The position numbers and the translations under genes were made by a program. Under the pieces are notes generated by a model. That model was not told where the DNA came from. It saw nothing but the letters and a program-made list of their open reading frames with translations, and ran no database searches. 6,937 bases of DNA from CAYLNK01 sp964384675 (GTDB lineage: Bacteria > Acidobacteriota > Thermoanaerobaculia > UBA5066): NCBI GenBank assembly GCA_964384675.1, contig CAYLNK010000350.1, positions 1 through 6,937 of the forward strand. The letters are read 5' to 3'. How positions within the stretch are numbered: position 1 is the stretch's first letter; every line of letters starts with the position of its first letter. Shown here in pieces: positions 1-6,514 of this stretch.

Positions 1-469
1 AGCCCTTCTTCTTCGTCACGGCCTGGTCGAGGAGGCTGGCCGAGACCACCTCGTCCTCGGAGAGCTTCCGGCTCCGCTCGTACTCGCGCGCGGCCAGGTC
101 GGCCCCCGTGCACGCCTCCCGTTCCGCCGCCAGGACCGCGTCGAGAGTCCTCTCCCGGAGGCTCACCTGGGCGGCGAGCTCCTCGCCGGCGAGCCGCAGG
201 AGCAGGTCACCTTTCTTCACGCGCTGGCCCTTCGTCACCGCGACCTCGGCCAGCCGGCCGCCGATCTCCGGCGAGAGCGTCGCGCGACGCCGGGACTTGA
301 CCGTCCCCGCCTTGCTGTTGGAGACCGTCTCCTCGACCTTCCCCGGAGCCGCGGCCTGCACGGAGACGGCGACGGCCTTCGGAGCCAGGAGCGTCGACCT
401 GACGACGACCGCCGCGCCGATCGCCACGGCGGCCACCGCGAGAAGCCGGACCGGGCGCGCCAACGACAT
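1..469 (-). CDS. HlyD/AcrA-family periplasmic adaptor subunit of an efflux or export pump (N-terminal part, runs off the window)
   Basis: I translated this from the complement; 156 codons are visible and no stop is reached before base 1. It begins MSLARPVRLL, followed by a hydrophobic stretch at about residues 9-23 that acts as an uncleaved anchor or signal; no lipobox cysteine follows it. Residues 62-95 have the biotinyl-lipoyl-like half-motif of membrane fusion proteins (SPEIGGRLAEV, then KGQRVKKGDLLLRL). From about residue 96 an Ala/Glu/Arg-rich helix starts the alpha-hairpin that would contact an outer-membrane channel. The family bridges an inner-membrane RND or ABC transporter to an outer-membrane exit duct. 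The start is ATG at 469-467, with GGAGGGG (475-481) five bases upstream. The transporter partner is presumably beyond base 1, so substrate and pump class cannot be told. Family assignment is confident; a macrolide (MacA-like) or RND subtype is not resolved. Confidence 0.88.
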   Translation of the reverse strand, partial: MSLARPVRLLAVAAVAIGAAVVVRSTLLAPKAVAVSVQAAAPGKVEETVSNSKAGTVKSRRRATLSPEIGGRLAEVAVTKGQRVKKGDLLLRLAGEELAAQVSLRERTLDAVLAAEREACTGADLAAREYERSRKLSEDEVVSASLLDQAVTKKKG

Positions 470-474
470 CAGGG

Positions 475-481
475 CCCCTCC
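475..481 (-). promoter_or_regulatory. Ribosome binding site of the HlyD-family adaptor
   Basis: On the minus strand GGAGGGG lies five bases before the ATG at 469-467. It supports that start over in-frame alternatives. Confidence 0.6.
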
Positions 482-560
482 CGTCGACTATAGACCTCGC
501 GCCGGGGCGTCCGGTTACCGCCGCCAGCCGGATCCCGATGCCCTTCCCGCGCCATTCCCC

Positions 561-589
561 TTGCCGTCGGCGGACCGCAGGCCTAACTT
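561..589 (+). promoter_or_regulatory. Candidate sigma70-like promoter for the LRR/Ig protein gene
   Basis: TTGCCG (561-566, four of six matches to TTGACA) and TAACTT (584-589, three of six matches to TATAAT) are separated by 17 bases. This is one of the few AT-richer spots in the spacer. Transcription would begin near 596-597, leaving a leader of about 85 bases. The matches are weak, so this is only a candidate. Confidence 0.25.
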
Positions 590-671
590 TGAGATGAGTC
601 CCGCCCGGTGGCGAGAGTGAGAGTCGTCCGGCAGGCAGCCCGCGTGCCGCGCCTCACCGCTGGCCGGTCGT

Positions 672-676
672 GGAGG
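672..676 (+). promoter_or_regulatory. Ribosome binding site fixing the start of the LRR/Ig protein
   Basis: GGAGG lies four bases before ATG 681. The spacing is slightly short, but an in-frame TGA at 618-620 limits the upstream reach, and only a CTG at 660 could compete. The ATG also places a signal peptide at the N-terminus. Confidence 0.55.
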
Positions 677-680
677 CGCC

Positions 681-3600
681 ATGCGATTCGTTTCGAAGAC
701 CGCGGCGGCCGGGAGTCCGGTCGCGCCGTACACGTGTGTCTCCTTCGCTTCACGCTCCCTCGCCGCGTGCGCGGCCGTCGCCTTGCTCGCGGCACCGCCG
801 CTCCGCGCGGCGATTCCCGCGGGCGAACGCACGGCGCTCCTCGACCTCTACAACGCCACAGGGGGACCGGGCTGGACGAACAAGACCAACTGGACGTTCG
901 TCGGGGTCCCGGAGTGCACGTGGTTCGGAGTGACGTGCAACGGGACCGCCACCTCGGTCGTCAAGCTCGAGCTGCCCGCGAACAAGCTCATCGGCACGCT
1001 CCCCACCACGCTCGGCAACCTGACGAACCTCGTCACCCTGGACCTCTCGCAGAACAAGCTGTCCGGCCCGATCCCGCCCCAGGTCGTCAACCTCCCGATG
1101 CTCCAGATCCTGTACCTGTACAGGAACCAGCTCGGCGGCTCGATTCCCACCGCGTTCGCGAGCACGCCCGCGCTCAAGGAGATCGATCTCTCGGAGAACC
1201 AGCTGACGGGAGCGATCCCGTCCCAGATCGGCTTCCTCCCCGCGCTCACGCACCTCGTCCTCCAGAACAACCTCCTCACCGGGTCGATCCCGGCGTCGCT
1301 CGGGAGCCTGAGCAACCTCCGGTACCTGATCCTCTCCTCGAACCAGCTGACCGGCGGGATCCCGGGAATCCTCGGAAACCTGTCCCTGCTCGTGCAGCTC
1401 AGCCTCAGCCGCAATCCGCTCGGGGGCACGATCCCGCTCGAGCTCGGGGCGCTCTCCTCTCTGGTCTTCATGGACTTGAACAACGCCCAGCTGACCGGGG
1501 GTATCCCGGCCCAGCTCGGGAACATCGGGAGCCTCACCACCTGTCACCTCCAGGACAACGACCTGTCCGGGAGCCTGCCATCACAGCTCGGCTCCCTCAC
1601 CGCGCTCGGCATCCTCGACGTGAGCCGCAACCACCTGAGCGGCCCGCTCCCCTCCAGCCTCGGCAGCCTGACGAACCTCCAGTGGCTCCTGCTGGACCGC
1701 AACGCCTTCTCGGGCGCGGTCCCGGCGTCGTTCGTCGGGCTGACCTCGCTGGTCGCGGGACAGCTCGACCTCGGCTACAACGCCCTCTACAGCACCGATC
1801 CCGCGCTGACGTCCTTCCTGAGCTCGAAGCAGCCGGGCTGGCCGTCCACCCAGACCGTGGCGCCGACCGGGGTCTCGACCGGGCCGGTCACGCCCACCTC
1901 CGTCACGGTGAGCTGGACGCCGATCGCGTACGGCGGAGGCGCCGGCTACTACCAGGTGTCGTACGCGATCCCCGCCCAGGGCCAGTACATGACGTTCCCG
2001 ACCGTGACGGCGGACAAGCTGGCGAGCTCCCTGGTGGTGACGGGCCTCACCACGGGACAGCCGTACTCGTTCCGGGTCACGACGACCTCGTCGCCCGGCG
2101 TCGAGAACCAGAACTCGCTGACCAGCGAGCCGAGCGCCACCGCCCTCGGCACGCCGGCATGCTCCTCCCTCGCCTTCTCACCGTCGTCGCTGCCCTCTCC
2201 GGCTCCCGTGGGCACGCCCTACGGCGCGACCGTGCAGGCGAGCGGAGGCACCTCCCCCTACACGTACGGCGCCACGGGCCTTCCCCCCGGCCTCTCCATC
2301 GGCGCGGCGACCGGGACGATCTCTGGTACGCCGACGACTCTCGGGAGCTACACGGTGCACGTGACCGTGACCGACTCCCTGGGCTGTCCCGGCGCGAAGG
2401 ACTATCCGCTCACCATCAGCTGCCCCACGCTCACCCTGCTTCCCGCATCGCTGCCCGCCGGCATCCCCGGCCAGGCGTACGGGCTGGACATCACGGCCAC
2501 GGGCGGCACCTTCCCGTACACGTTCGCGGCGACGGCCGGAGCCGTGCCGCCGGGTCTCACCTTGACCGCGGCCGGGTTCCTCTACGGGATCCCGACCACG
2601 TCCGGCGTCTACGACTTCACCGTGACGGCGACGGACTCGAAGGGCTGCACGGGGAGCCGTCCGTACTCGCTCACCATCTCGTGCGCCCCCATCACGATCA
2701 CACCGGCCTCGCTGCCCGCGGCGGCCGCGGGCGTGCCGTACGAGAACGTCCTGCAGGCGTCGGGCGGCGTCGCGCCGTATCAGTTCTCGAGGACCGGCAA
2801 CCTGCCCGCCGGGCTCGCGCTCTCCTCCGACGGGCGGATCTCCGGCACGCCGACCTCGCCAGGCGCCGAGACCTTCACCGTGACCGCCACGGACGCCAGG
2901 GGCTGCACCGGGACGCGGACCTATTCGCTCGCCGTGACGTGCGGCGGCATCGTCGTGAGCCTCTCGCCCTCGACGCTGCCGGACGGCGCCGTCGGGGTCC
3001 CGTACGCGCTCACGATCACCGCGAGCGGCGGCATGAGCCCGCACACGTTCCAGGCCTCGGGCGACCTGCCGCCGGGCCTCGGCCTCTCCTCCTCGGGCGA
3101 GCTGTCGGGCACGCCCTCGACCGCCGGTTCCTTCAACTTCGAGGTGATCGCCACCGACGCGGCCGGCTGCACGGGCTCCCGGACCTACGGCCTCACGGTG
3201 ACCGCTCCGTGCCCGGCACCTGGCGCGCCCGAGCTCTCCGTCGTTCCCGGCGGGACCGCGGCCGGACAGTCGCTCCTCGCCACCTGGACGGCGGCCGCGG
3301 GTCTGCAGGACGGCGGGATCTACGTGGTCGAGACCTCACGCTCGGCGTCCTTCGTGCCGCTGGAATCCAGCACCACGGCGACCTCGACCTGGCTCGTCCT
3401 CCCGACGGCTCCGTCGGCCACCGACGGGACCCTCTCGGTGCGCGTCCGCGCCGCTCAGCCGTGCGGGACGGCCGGCCCGGCGTCCGCGAGCCTCGCGGTG
3501 GTCCTCACCGCCAGCGGACCGAACGTCCTCCTGTCGCGCTCCGCCCCGTCGCTGATCGCGGCGGTCGGCGAGCCCGCGCCGTCCGGCACGGTCGGGCTCC

Positions 3601-5810
3601 GCAACACCGGCCTCTCGGCCGCGACCCTCGCCGTCTCGGTGGACGGCGGCTCCTTCGACGTGAGCCCCACCTCCCTCGACCTCGCCCCCGGGGCCGAGAC
3701 CGCCGTCACGTTCACGGCGCGCGCCTCGTCGATGACGTCGCCGGGCGCCCGCGTCGCGACCCTCGTGGTGACGGGCGGCGGTCCGACGCTGCGCACGCCC
3801 CTGCTGCTGACGGTCGTCCCGAGCCCCGTTCCCGCCGGCTCGCGGGCCGGCACACGGGCGCGCCCGGACGTCACCACGGTGGCCTTCGCGGCGCCCGCGG
3901 GGCAGAACCCCGAGGCGCGGCGGGTGACGATCTCGGTCGACCCCGTCGTCGGTCCGGGCCCGGTCTACCTGGCCGCGGCCATCGCGCCGGGCGGGTCCTG
4001 GCTCCGCCTGGGCGACGAGCTGTCGCAGCCGCTCACGCTCTCGGCTCCGCTCACGCTGACGCTCTCGGTGGACCGATCGGCGCGGAGCGGAACCGACGGC
4101 CCACCGACCCTGCGCACCCTCCTCACGCTGACGCCGGTCGGCGCGAACGCCGAGGACGCCGCCGTCCTCGAGGTGCTCGACGCCGAGCCCCTTCCCGTGG
4201 TGCCGGGGGACGGCCGTGGGAGCGTGCCGCGAGACGCCACGCGCGAGGCGCGCGAGGCCCTCGCCGTGCTTCCGCCGCCGACGGGCTCGTCCTTCCTGGT
4301 CCCGGCCGTCGTGAAGGCGAGCGGGGCGAACCAGTCGGAGTTCTTCTCCGACGGCTGGCTCCGGAACGTCACGTCGACCGACGTCCCGGTCGACCTCTAC
4401 TTCACCCCGCGGGACAAGAACGGGCTGGTACCGGCCGACGTCCTGAAGGTCACGACCACCCTCCCGGCGAGCCGGACGATGCGCGTGGCGGACCTCCTGG
4501 GATCGCTCTTCAAAACGAGCGGCTCCGGCCAGCTGGAGATCCGCAGCCAGGTGCCGCAGGCGCTCACGTTGCGGACCACGGTGGAGGCGGTGACCGGCGG
4601 CGACGCGACCCTCCGCTTCGGCACCGAGATCCCCGCCGTCTCGTATCGCTCGGGTGCCGGCGCCGGAGACGGCGAGCTGGTGCTCGCCGGGATCTCCGAC
4701 GACCCGCGGAACCGCTGCAACCTCATCGTCGCCGAGACGACGGGGAACGCCGCCACGTTCGAGGTCGCGGTCGTCACGCCGGCGGGGGAGACGAAGGGCG
4801 TCGCGCGCTACGAGGTCCTTCCGTACGGCCAGGTGCAGATCAACGGCTTCGTCAAGGCGATCGTGCCCGGCCTCGACCTGGCCGGCGGCTGGGCCTCGGT
4901 GCGCGTCGTGGCCGGCTCGGGTCGCGTCCTCCCGATCGCCACCCGGATCGACAACGGCTCGAACAGCTTCAGCGCCATCCGGGGAAGCCGCGTGACGTCC
5001 GCGAGCGCCCGCGCGCCGGAGTCCGGGTCGGCGAGCGCGCCCGCGGACTACATCGTGCCGGCCATGGTGAGCGCGAGGGGCGCCAACGACACCCGGTTCG
5101 TCACCTCTCTCTCGATGGTCAACGGCACCGCTCGCGAGATCGGCCTCGAGCTGACGTACCGGTACGACGACCTCGACACGGGCGAGACGCGGACGGCGAC
5201 CGCCACGGTGAGGATCCCGCCTCGCGGCGCGCTGCCGAAGAGCCTGGGCGACGACGTCCTCTCGAGCCTCTTCGGGGTGACCGGCCAGTCGCGCGGATGG
5301 GTCAAGGTGCGCGGCGACGTCGGCGCGGTCATCGCCGTGGCGGCCATCTCCACGCCCGTCGATCCGTTCGACCCGTCGCGGGGCCTGAAGACCGCGCAGG
5401 TGAACGGACTCCTCTCGACCGCCCCCGCGATGCTGTCGAGCGGCGTCACCGAGCACCGCTTCGCGGGCATGGAGAAGAGCATCGCCAAGCGGACGAACCT
5501 GGTGCTCGTCGAGACCGCCGGCCAGTCCGCGCAGCTCACCCTGCGCGCCACCTCGGCGGCGGGTCAGGTGCTGAAGGAGATGACGGCGAACGTGGGGCCG
5601 AACCAGTACTTCCAGATCAACGACCTCTTCGGCCCCTCGGGTCTCGCGCTCGGCGACGGGCCCTTCACCGACGTCGAGCTCTCCGCCCGGGTCACCTCCG
5701 GCGACGGCAGGGTCGTGGGCCTCGTCACCGTCAACGACAACCTCTCGAAGAACCCGTCGATCTTCATCCTCGAGGACGCCGGCCCGCCGGCGCCCTCCAT
5801 CGGCTTCTGA
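681..5810 (+). CDS. Very large secreted modular protein: plant-type LRRs, FN3, four Ig-like modules and a fourfold C-terminal beta-module array
   Basis: The product has 1,709 residues. A long signal peptide has its hydrophobic core at about 27-38 and probable cleavage after LRA (residue 43). An LRR N-cap follows, with Cys79 and Cys86 in CTWFGVTC. Eleven repeats of 23-24 residues (92-354) fit LxxLxLxxNxLxGxIPxxLGxL, closed by a capping segment around 355-390. FN3 spans about 393-490; four He_PIG-like Ig modules lie at 494-580, 581-667, 668-753 and 754-843; a second FN3-like domain spans about 844-948. Residues 949-1045 and about 1046-1180 look like ASH- or BACON-type beta-sandwiches, less certainly. 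After a charged, Pro-rich linker, four modules occupy 1205-1709. I see no catalytic motif, C-terminal membrane anchor or sorting signal; the protein ends SIGF. Extracellular adhesion or ligand recognition is inferred from architecture only. No frameshift is evident, and carbonic anhydrase follows 42 bases downstream. Confidence 0.93.
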   Translation: MRFVSKTAAAGSPVAPYTCVSFASRSLAACAAVALLAAPPLRAAIPAGERTALLDLYNATGGPGWTNKTNWTFVGVPECTWFGVTCNGTATSVVKLELPANKLIGTLPTTLGNLTNLVTLDLSQNKLSGPIPPQVVNLPMLQILYLYRNQLGGSIPTAFASTPALKEIDLSENQLTGAIPSQIGFLPALTHLVLQNNLLTGSIPASLGSLSNLRYLILSSNQLTGGIPGILGNLSLLVQLSLSRNPLGGTIPLELGALSSLVFMDLNNAQLTGGIPAQLGNIGSLTTCHLQDNDLSGSLPSQLGSLTALGILDVSRNHLSGPLPSSLGSLTNLQWLLLDRNAFSGAVPASFVGLTSLVAGQLDLGYNALYSTDPALTSFLSSKQPGWPSTQTVAPTGVSTGPVTPTSVTVSWTPIAYGGGAGYYQVSYAIPAQGQYMTFPTVTADKLASSLVVTGLTTGQPYSFRVTTTSSPGVENQNSLTSEPSATALGTPACSSLAFSPSSLPSPAPVGTPYGATVQASGGTSPYTYGATGLPPGLSIGAATGTISGTPTTLGSYTVHVTVTDSLGCPGAKDYPLTISCPTLTLLPASLPAGIPGQAYGLDITATGGTFPYTFAATAGAVPPGLTLTAAGFLYGIPTTSGVYDFTVTATDSKGCTGSRPYSLTISCAPITITPASLPAAAAGVPYENVLQASGGVAPYQFSRTGNLPAGLALSSDGRISGTPTSPGAETFTVTATDARGCTGTRTYSLAVTCGGIVVSLSPSTLPDGAVGVPYALTITASGGMSPHTFQASGDLPPGLGLSSSGELSGTPSTAGSFNFEVIATDAAGCTGSRTYGLTVTAPCPAPGAPELSVVPGGTAAGQSLLATWTAAAGLQDGGIYVVETSRSASFVPLESSTTATSTWLVLPTAPSATDGTLSVRVRAAQPCGTAGPASASLAVVLTASGPNVLLSRSAPSLIAAVGEPAPSGTVGLRNTGLSAATLAVSVDGGSFDVSPTSLDLAPGAETAVTFTARASSMTSPGARVATLVVTGGGPTLRTPLLLTVVPSPVPAGSRAGTRARPDVTTVAFAAPAGQNPEARRVTISVDPVVGPGPVYLAAAIAPGGSWLRLGDELSQPLTLSAPLTLTLSVDRSARSGTDGPPTLRTLLTLTPVGANAEDAAVLEVLDAEPLPVVPGDGRGSVPRDATREAREALAVLPPPTGSSFLVPAVVKASGANQSEFFSDGWLRNVTSTDVPVDLYFTPRDKNGLVPADVLKVTTTLPASRTMRVADLLGSLFKTSGSGQLEIRSQVPQALTLRTTVEAVTGGDATLRFGTEIPAVSYRSGAGAGDGELVLAGISDDPRNRCNLIVAETTGNAATFEVAVVTPAGETKGVARYEVLPYGQVQINGFVKAIVPGLDLAGGWASVRVVAGSGRVLPIATRIDNGSNSFSAIRGSRVTSASARAPESGSASAPADYIVPAMVSARGANDTRFVTSLSMVNGTAREIGLELTYRYDDLDTGETRTATATVRIPPRGALPKSLGDDVLSSLFGVTGQSRGWVKVRGDVGAVIAVAAISTPVDPFDPSRGLKTAQVNGLLSTAPAMLSSGVTEHRFAGMEKSIAKRTNLVLVETAGQSAQLTLRATSAAGQVLKEMTANVGPNQYFQINDLFGPSGLALGDGPFTDVELSARVTSGDGRVVGLVTVNDNLSKNPSIFILEDAGPPAPSIGF
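954..1742 (+). repeat. Array of eleven plant-type leucine-rich repeats (protein level)
   Basis: Residues 92-354 divide without gaps into one 23-residue and ten 24-residue units. Typical units read TNLVTLDLSQNKLSGPIP and PALTHLVLQNNLLTGSIP. The xGxIP segment defines the plant-specific LRR class. DNA identity between units is low enough that this is an old, diverged array rather than a recent tandem expansion. Confidence 0.92.
2160..3209 (+). repeat. Four tandem Ig-like (He_PIG type) modules
   Basis: Residues 494-843 form four units of 87, 87, 86 and 90 residues. Each has an LP...G.PY segment, an SGG..P[YH].[FY] strand, an LP.GL.[LI] or VPPGL turn, a GTP or GIPT segment and a T(A/V)TD..GC.G..[DPT]Y.L end. 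Units 2-4 are closest in the GCTG[ST]R[PT]Y segment. Such modules usually act as rigid stalks or binding units in bacterial surface proteins. Confidence 0.88.
4293..5807 (+). repeat. Fourfold C-terminal beta-module array (A1-A2-B1-B2)
   Basis: The array covers residues 1205-1332 (A1), 1333-1456 (A2), 1457-1584 (B1) and 1585-1709 (B2). A1 and B1 open with FLVPAVVKASGAN and YIVPAMVSARGAN. A2 and B2 share RCNLIVAETTG and RTNLVLVETAG. All four place a Pro- or Gly-marked turn and a short hydrophobic segment such as VQINGFV or FQINDLF in the second half, followed by strand pairs. Lengths of 128, 124, 128 and 125 residues support two duplications. From memory, similar tails occur in Acidobacteriota extracellular proteins; I cannot name an established family. 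Confidence 0.7.
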
Positions 5811-5826
5811 GGGGCTCCGGACGTTA

Positions 5827-5845
5827 GGATCCAGGGGGAGGATCC
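5827..5845 (+). promoter_or_regulatory. Ribosome binding site of carbonic anhydrase flanked by two GGATCC palindromes
   Basis: GGATCC at 5827-5832 and 5840-5845 flank the purine tract AGGGGGA, so GGGGGAGG (5834-5841) is the Shine-Dalgarno sequence. The core GGAGG ends 11 bases before ATG 5853, longer than usual. Because GGATCC is self-complementary, the two copies can pair into a 6-bp stem with a 7-base loop carrying most of the binding site. Any regulatory role is inference. Confidence 0.5.
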
Positions 5846-5852
5846 GGAAACG

Positions 5853-6503
5853 ATGATCTCGGCAGAGGAAGGACTCCACCGGCTGAGGGCCGGCAACCAT
5901 CGGTTCGTGTCGGGGGCGCGGCCCAGCGAGGCCCTCACCAGCCAGGCCCGGCGAAACGAGGTCGCGGCGTCGCAGGAGCCGTTCGCCATCATCCTCGGCT
6001 GCTCCGATTCACGGGTGCCGGCCGAGATCGTCTTCGATCAGGGGCTCGGGGACCTGTTCGTCATCCGCGTCGCCGGGAACGTCGTCAGCCCCTCGCAGAT
6101 CGGGAGCGTCGAGTTCGCGGCGGAACGCTTCGGGACGCCGCTCGTCGTGGTGCTGGGCCACTCCCGCTGCGGGGCGATCCTGGCCACGCTGGAAGAGCTG
6201 GGGCGCCCCCGGGAAGCCCAGTCGCGGAACCTGCGCTCGATCGTCGACCGCGTCCGGCCGTCCGTGGAGGCGCTGCTCGCGACCGAGCTGCGCCACGACC
6301 CCGACGCCCTGGTTTGGCAGGCGGTCCGGGCGAACGTGCGCGCGTCCGTCGACCACCTCCGGCACGGCTCGGAGATCGTCGAGCAGCTCATCCAGAAGGG
6401 CCGGCTCCGGGTGGTCGGGGCCGAGTACTCGCTGGAGTCCGGGGTCGTCGAGTTCTTCGACGACCTGAACGGGCTCCCCGGGTCCGCCAGCCGGGCGGGC
6501 TGA
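5853..6503 (+). CDS. Beta-class carbonic anhydrase
   Basis: This 216-residue enzyme interconverts CO2 and bicarbonate using zinc. The beta-class ligands are visible: Cys50 in CSDSR (with the Asp52-Arg54 dyad), and His103 and Cys106 in GHSRCGA. Conserved family segments include the N-terminal LHRLRAGNHRFVSG helix, DLFVIRVAGN (68-76) and VEFA (86-89). The length is normal for the family and there is no signal peptide, so it is cytosolic. Its usual role is supplying bicarbonate for carboxylases and pH balance. ATG 5853 is preferred because the N-terminal helix begins there and a purine-rich binding site precedes it. It starts 42 bases after the LRR/Ig gene with no clear terminator between them, so read-through is likely. 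It is closest in style to Can/CynT enzymes; no cyanase gene is seen nearby, so I assign no symbol. Confidence 0.96.
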   Translation: MISAEEGLHRLRAGNHRFVSGARPSEALTSQARRNEVAASQEPFAIILGCSDSRVPAEIVFDQGLGDLFVIRVAGNVVSPSQIGSVEFAAERFGTPLVVVLGHSRCGAILATLEELGRPREAQSRNLRSIVDRVRPSVEALLATELRHDPDALVWQAVRANVRASVDHLRHGSEIVEQLIQKGRLRVVGAEYSLESGVVEFFDDLNGLPGSASRAG

Positions 6504-6514
6504 GGGCTCAGCCC
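6497..6514. terminator. Candidate bidirectional stem-loop over the two convergent stop codons
   Basis: GGGCTGAG (6497-6504) and CTCAGCCC (6507-6514) are perfect inverted repeats. Keeping a realistic GGGC loop leaves a GC-rich 7-bp stem. The plus-strand TGA (6501-6503) lies in one arm and the minus-strand TGA (complement of 6508-6510) in the other. Neither side has a clear T tract, so it is not a canonical intrinsic terminator; it could pause polymerase or protect 3' ends. Confidence 0.35.

Larger units (their letters stand above)
470..680. other. Divergent intergenic region between the adaptor and the large secreted protein
   Basis: These 211 bases separate two genes transcribed away from each other, so promoters for both are expected here. 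I see a ribosome binding site at each end, a weak sigma70-like pair on the plus strand (561-589), and a TATAGT hexamer on the minus strand (487-492) that lies too close to the start codon to be convincing. A short dyad CGGT-T-ACCG occurs at 512-520. I find no small gene, RNA gene or terminator. Confidence 0.6.

Noticed and set aside
487..492. TATAGT as a -10 box for the adaptor gene
   Set aside because: Transcription would start near 480, inside the ribosome binding site, and no acceptable -35 lies 16-18 bases upstream on that strand.
512..520. CGGT-T-ACCG dyad as a regulator operator
   Set aside because: The half-sites are only four bases, which is expected by chance in GC-rich DNA, and no regulator gene is visible.
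108..620. A plus-strand open frame at the left end
   Set aside because: It is mostly antisense to the HlyD-family adaptor, whose lipoyl-like motif and hydrophobic anchor are clear. The plus-strand product is low complexity (Arg/Ser/Ala/Thr).
759..770. LAAC at residues 27-30 as a lipobox of the large protein
   Set aside because: The cysteine precedes the hydrophobic core instead of following it, and a standard cleavage site (LRA, residue 43) is available.
4026..4072. Local repeat of CTCACGCT/GACGCTCTCGG units
   Set aside because: It encodes an alternating Leu-Thr strand (LTLSAPLTLTLSV) within the large protein. The short repetition follows from codon preference and is not a separate element.
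608..5827. A plus-strand frame open for about 1,740 codons, longer than the gene it overlaps
   Set aside because: Its translation is an Arg/Pro/Gly/His-rich string without domains, as expected from an out-of-phase reading of GC-rich DNA. The frame starting at 681 carries clear LRR, FN3 and Ig motifs throughout.
3336..5900. A minus-strand frame open for about 850 codons
   Set aside because: It lies wholly opposite the large protein and the start of carbonic anhydrase, has an Arg/Gly/Asp-rich composition and shows no motif. It is a GC-bias artefact.
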